From JBMYRH01 sp049602155 (GTDB taxonomy: Bacteria; Myxococcota_A; UBA9042; PHBI01; JBMYRH01), in contig JBMYRH010000012.1 of the NCBI GenBank assembly GCA_049602155.1, forward strand, positions 1 to 64,000: a stretch of DNA of 64,000 nt, in the 5' to 3' direction. Position numbers and translations under genes: made by a program. Shown here in pieces: positions 63,155 to 64,000 of this stretch; within the stretch, counting starts at the first letter, position 1, and each line of letters begins with the position of its first letter. Under the pieces are notes generated by a model. The model was given only the letters and a program-made list of their open reading frames with translations, ran no database searches and had not been told where the DNA came from.

Positions 63155-64000
63155 ATGAATGCCCCTTTTGTGAACAAGCGAGTTCTGATGTGGATGCTCG
63201 TCGGGATGCTGCCCATGGCGCTCGGCTGTGGTGGTAAGGCCAAGCCGGGTGAGCCGTGTAAAACCCAGTCGGATTGTGAGCGCGGCGCCATCTGTTTCGA
63301 GCAAAAATGCGAAGCGCCAAACGCCGCCGAGAAGGTCTCAAAAGCGGCGGAGGCCGATGGTGCGCCTGATAAGGCTGAGGGCTCCGATGCGGCCTCTGAG
63401 ACCTGGGAGGTCTTCCGTGTCGCTCGCGACAAGAAGGAGCCTTGGCTCTATGTGCGTGAGAAACGCACCTCGAAGGCCAAGCATGTCGGAAAGCTCAAAG
63501 AGGGCACGACGGTCAAGGTGCTCGCGACCGAAGGGAAGTGGCGCAACATCACCATCACCAGCGGGGAGTACAAAGGAAAGACGGGCTGGGCGCACATCTG
63601 TTGCATGAAGCCCAAGGGCTCTCAAGACCTCTACTGGGCGCGTTTGGGCGCTGAAGATCACAGCAACAATAGCGGTAGGCCTATCGAGAGCGCCGCTGGG
63701 ATCATTCGGCAAGATCGCGCGAACTATCACGCCTTCAAGCTCCGTGATAAGCGGGATGACCGGACCGACGACACCTACGATGACAAGGCCAAGCGCGAGT
63801 GGCTGGCGACGACGCTGAAAGACAGCCTCGATAAAGAGACGAAGCGGATCATCTACAAGCATCAACCCTTGGTGGAGGTCGTGACTTGGGAGGATCGGGT
63901 AGACGTGACCGTCATCGAGAAGGGCCCCAAGCATGAGATGATGTGGGAGGAGGCCGACGCCCTCTGCGGCAGGCGCTACTGCAAGTGCATCACGGGCAAG
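63155..64000 (+). CDS. SH3-domain lipoprotein (partial, C-terminus outside window)
   Basis: 282 codons are visible from the ATG at 63155, with no stop. Lipobox ALGC (Cys25). A short Cys box follows (PCKTQSDCERGAICFEQKC), then an Ala/Glu/Lys linker. A bacterial SH3-type domain lies at about 82-145 (WLYVREKRTSKAKHVGKLKEG, VKVLATEGKWRNI, GKTGWAHICC). The remaining part is charged and helical (RQDRANYHAFKLRDKRDDRTDD) and ends in a Cys-rich stretch (CGRRYCKC). SH3b domains usually bind cell-wall peptides or proteins, so an envelope-facing role is likely. It is divergent from the TPR/PEGA gene at 62884. Confidence 0.82.
   Translation, partial: MNAPFVNKRVLMWMLVGMLPMALGCGGKAKPGEPCKTQSDCERGAICFEQKCEAPNAAEKVSKAAEADGAPDKAEGSDAASETWEVFRVARDKKEPWLYVREKRTSKAKHVGKLKEGTTVKVLATEGKWRNITITSGEYKGKTGWAHICCMKPKGSQDLYWARLGAEDHSNNSGRPIESAAGIIRQDRANYHAFKLRDKRDDRTDDTYDDKAKREWLATTLKDSLDKETKRIIYKHQPLVEVVTWEDRVDVTVIEKGPKHEMMWEEADALCGRRYCKCITGK

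Overview
The window is a GC-rich, densely coded stretch from a Gram-negative bacterium. It most resembles the Myxococcota/Bradymonadota (former deltaproteobacterial) type. The grounds are content only: MopE-type Asp/Cys motifs, Myxococcus-type cysteine-rich (DUF4215) repeats, Dictyostelium-type CTDC repeats, PEGA domains, an eukaryotic-like Ser/Thr kinase and very many lipoproteins with Asp/Thr/Pro-rich linkers. No rRNA, tRNA, CRISPR array, transposase or phage structural operon was seen. Many long frames antisense to real genes are GC-driven shadows and were left out.

Layout. 1-1583 (-): an exported tail-fibre-like protein cut by the window edge, coupled to a small lipoprotein. 1762-4543 (+): a three-gene ATGA-coupled operon (FadR-type GntR regulator, small unknown protein, GMC oxidoreductase) behind a promoter that carries two GntR-type palindromes. 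4569-7271 (-): a CehA/McbA-type PHP metallohydrolase lipoprotein. 7346-9362 (-): a cluster of two YbjQ-family proteins, an M48 metalloprotease and a pterin carbinolamine dehydratase. 9487-10272 (+): an unknown helical-repeat protein. 10287-12474 (-): a coiled-coil protein and a phosphohexomutase. 12670-14064 (+): a KamA-type radical SAM aminomutase. 14159-17499 (-): a thioredoxin-PEGA-barrel fusion protein and a glutaredoxin-like/APS-reductase fusion.

17654-24093 (+): two tandem MopE-motif lipoproteins, the second carrying an extra beta-propeller. 24106-24444 (-): a small unknown. 24563-32097 (+): a tight operon of a PPC-domain lipoprotein, a Tat-exported DUF4159 protein, a membrane VWA/GATase-like protein and UvrC. 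32098-32607 (-): the decayed remnant of an SLC12-type cation-chloride cotransporter. 32869-34029 (+): an unknown single-pass membrane protein. 34088-39505 (-): an IgGFc-binding-like/CTDC-repeat lipoprotein followed by a VWA lipoprotein. 39611-41662 (+): an Ig/PKD-like lipoprotein. 41702-43621 (-): a Ser/Thr kinase.

43747-61704 (-) is one uninterrupted reading frame of about 18 kb, encoding a lipoprotein of about 5,985 residues. It carries MopE motifs, a right-handed beta-helix and a LamG domain. These are followed by about 17 modules, each a DUF4215 knot plus a fibrinogen/intelectin-like GGGWT domain. It is preceded in the same transcription unit by a TPR/PEGA protein (61724-62884). The window closes with a truncated SH3-type lipoprotein (63155-64000, +).

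The region is dominated by surface or periplasmic lipoproteins (ten predicted) built from calcium-site-like and disulfide-rich repeats, so adhesion, prey or polysaccharide binding, or envelope architecture is the likely theme. That is inference from domain content. The giant fibrinogen/intelectin-like lipoprotein is the strongest candidate for something undescribed.
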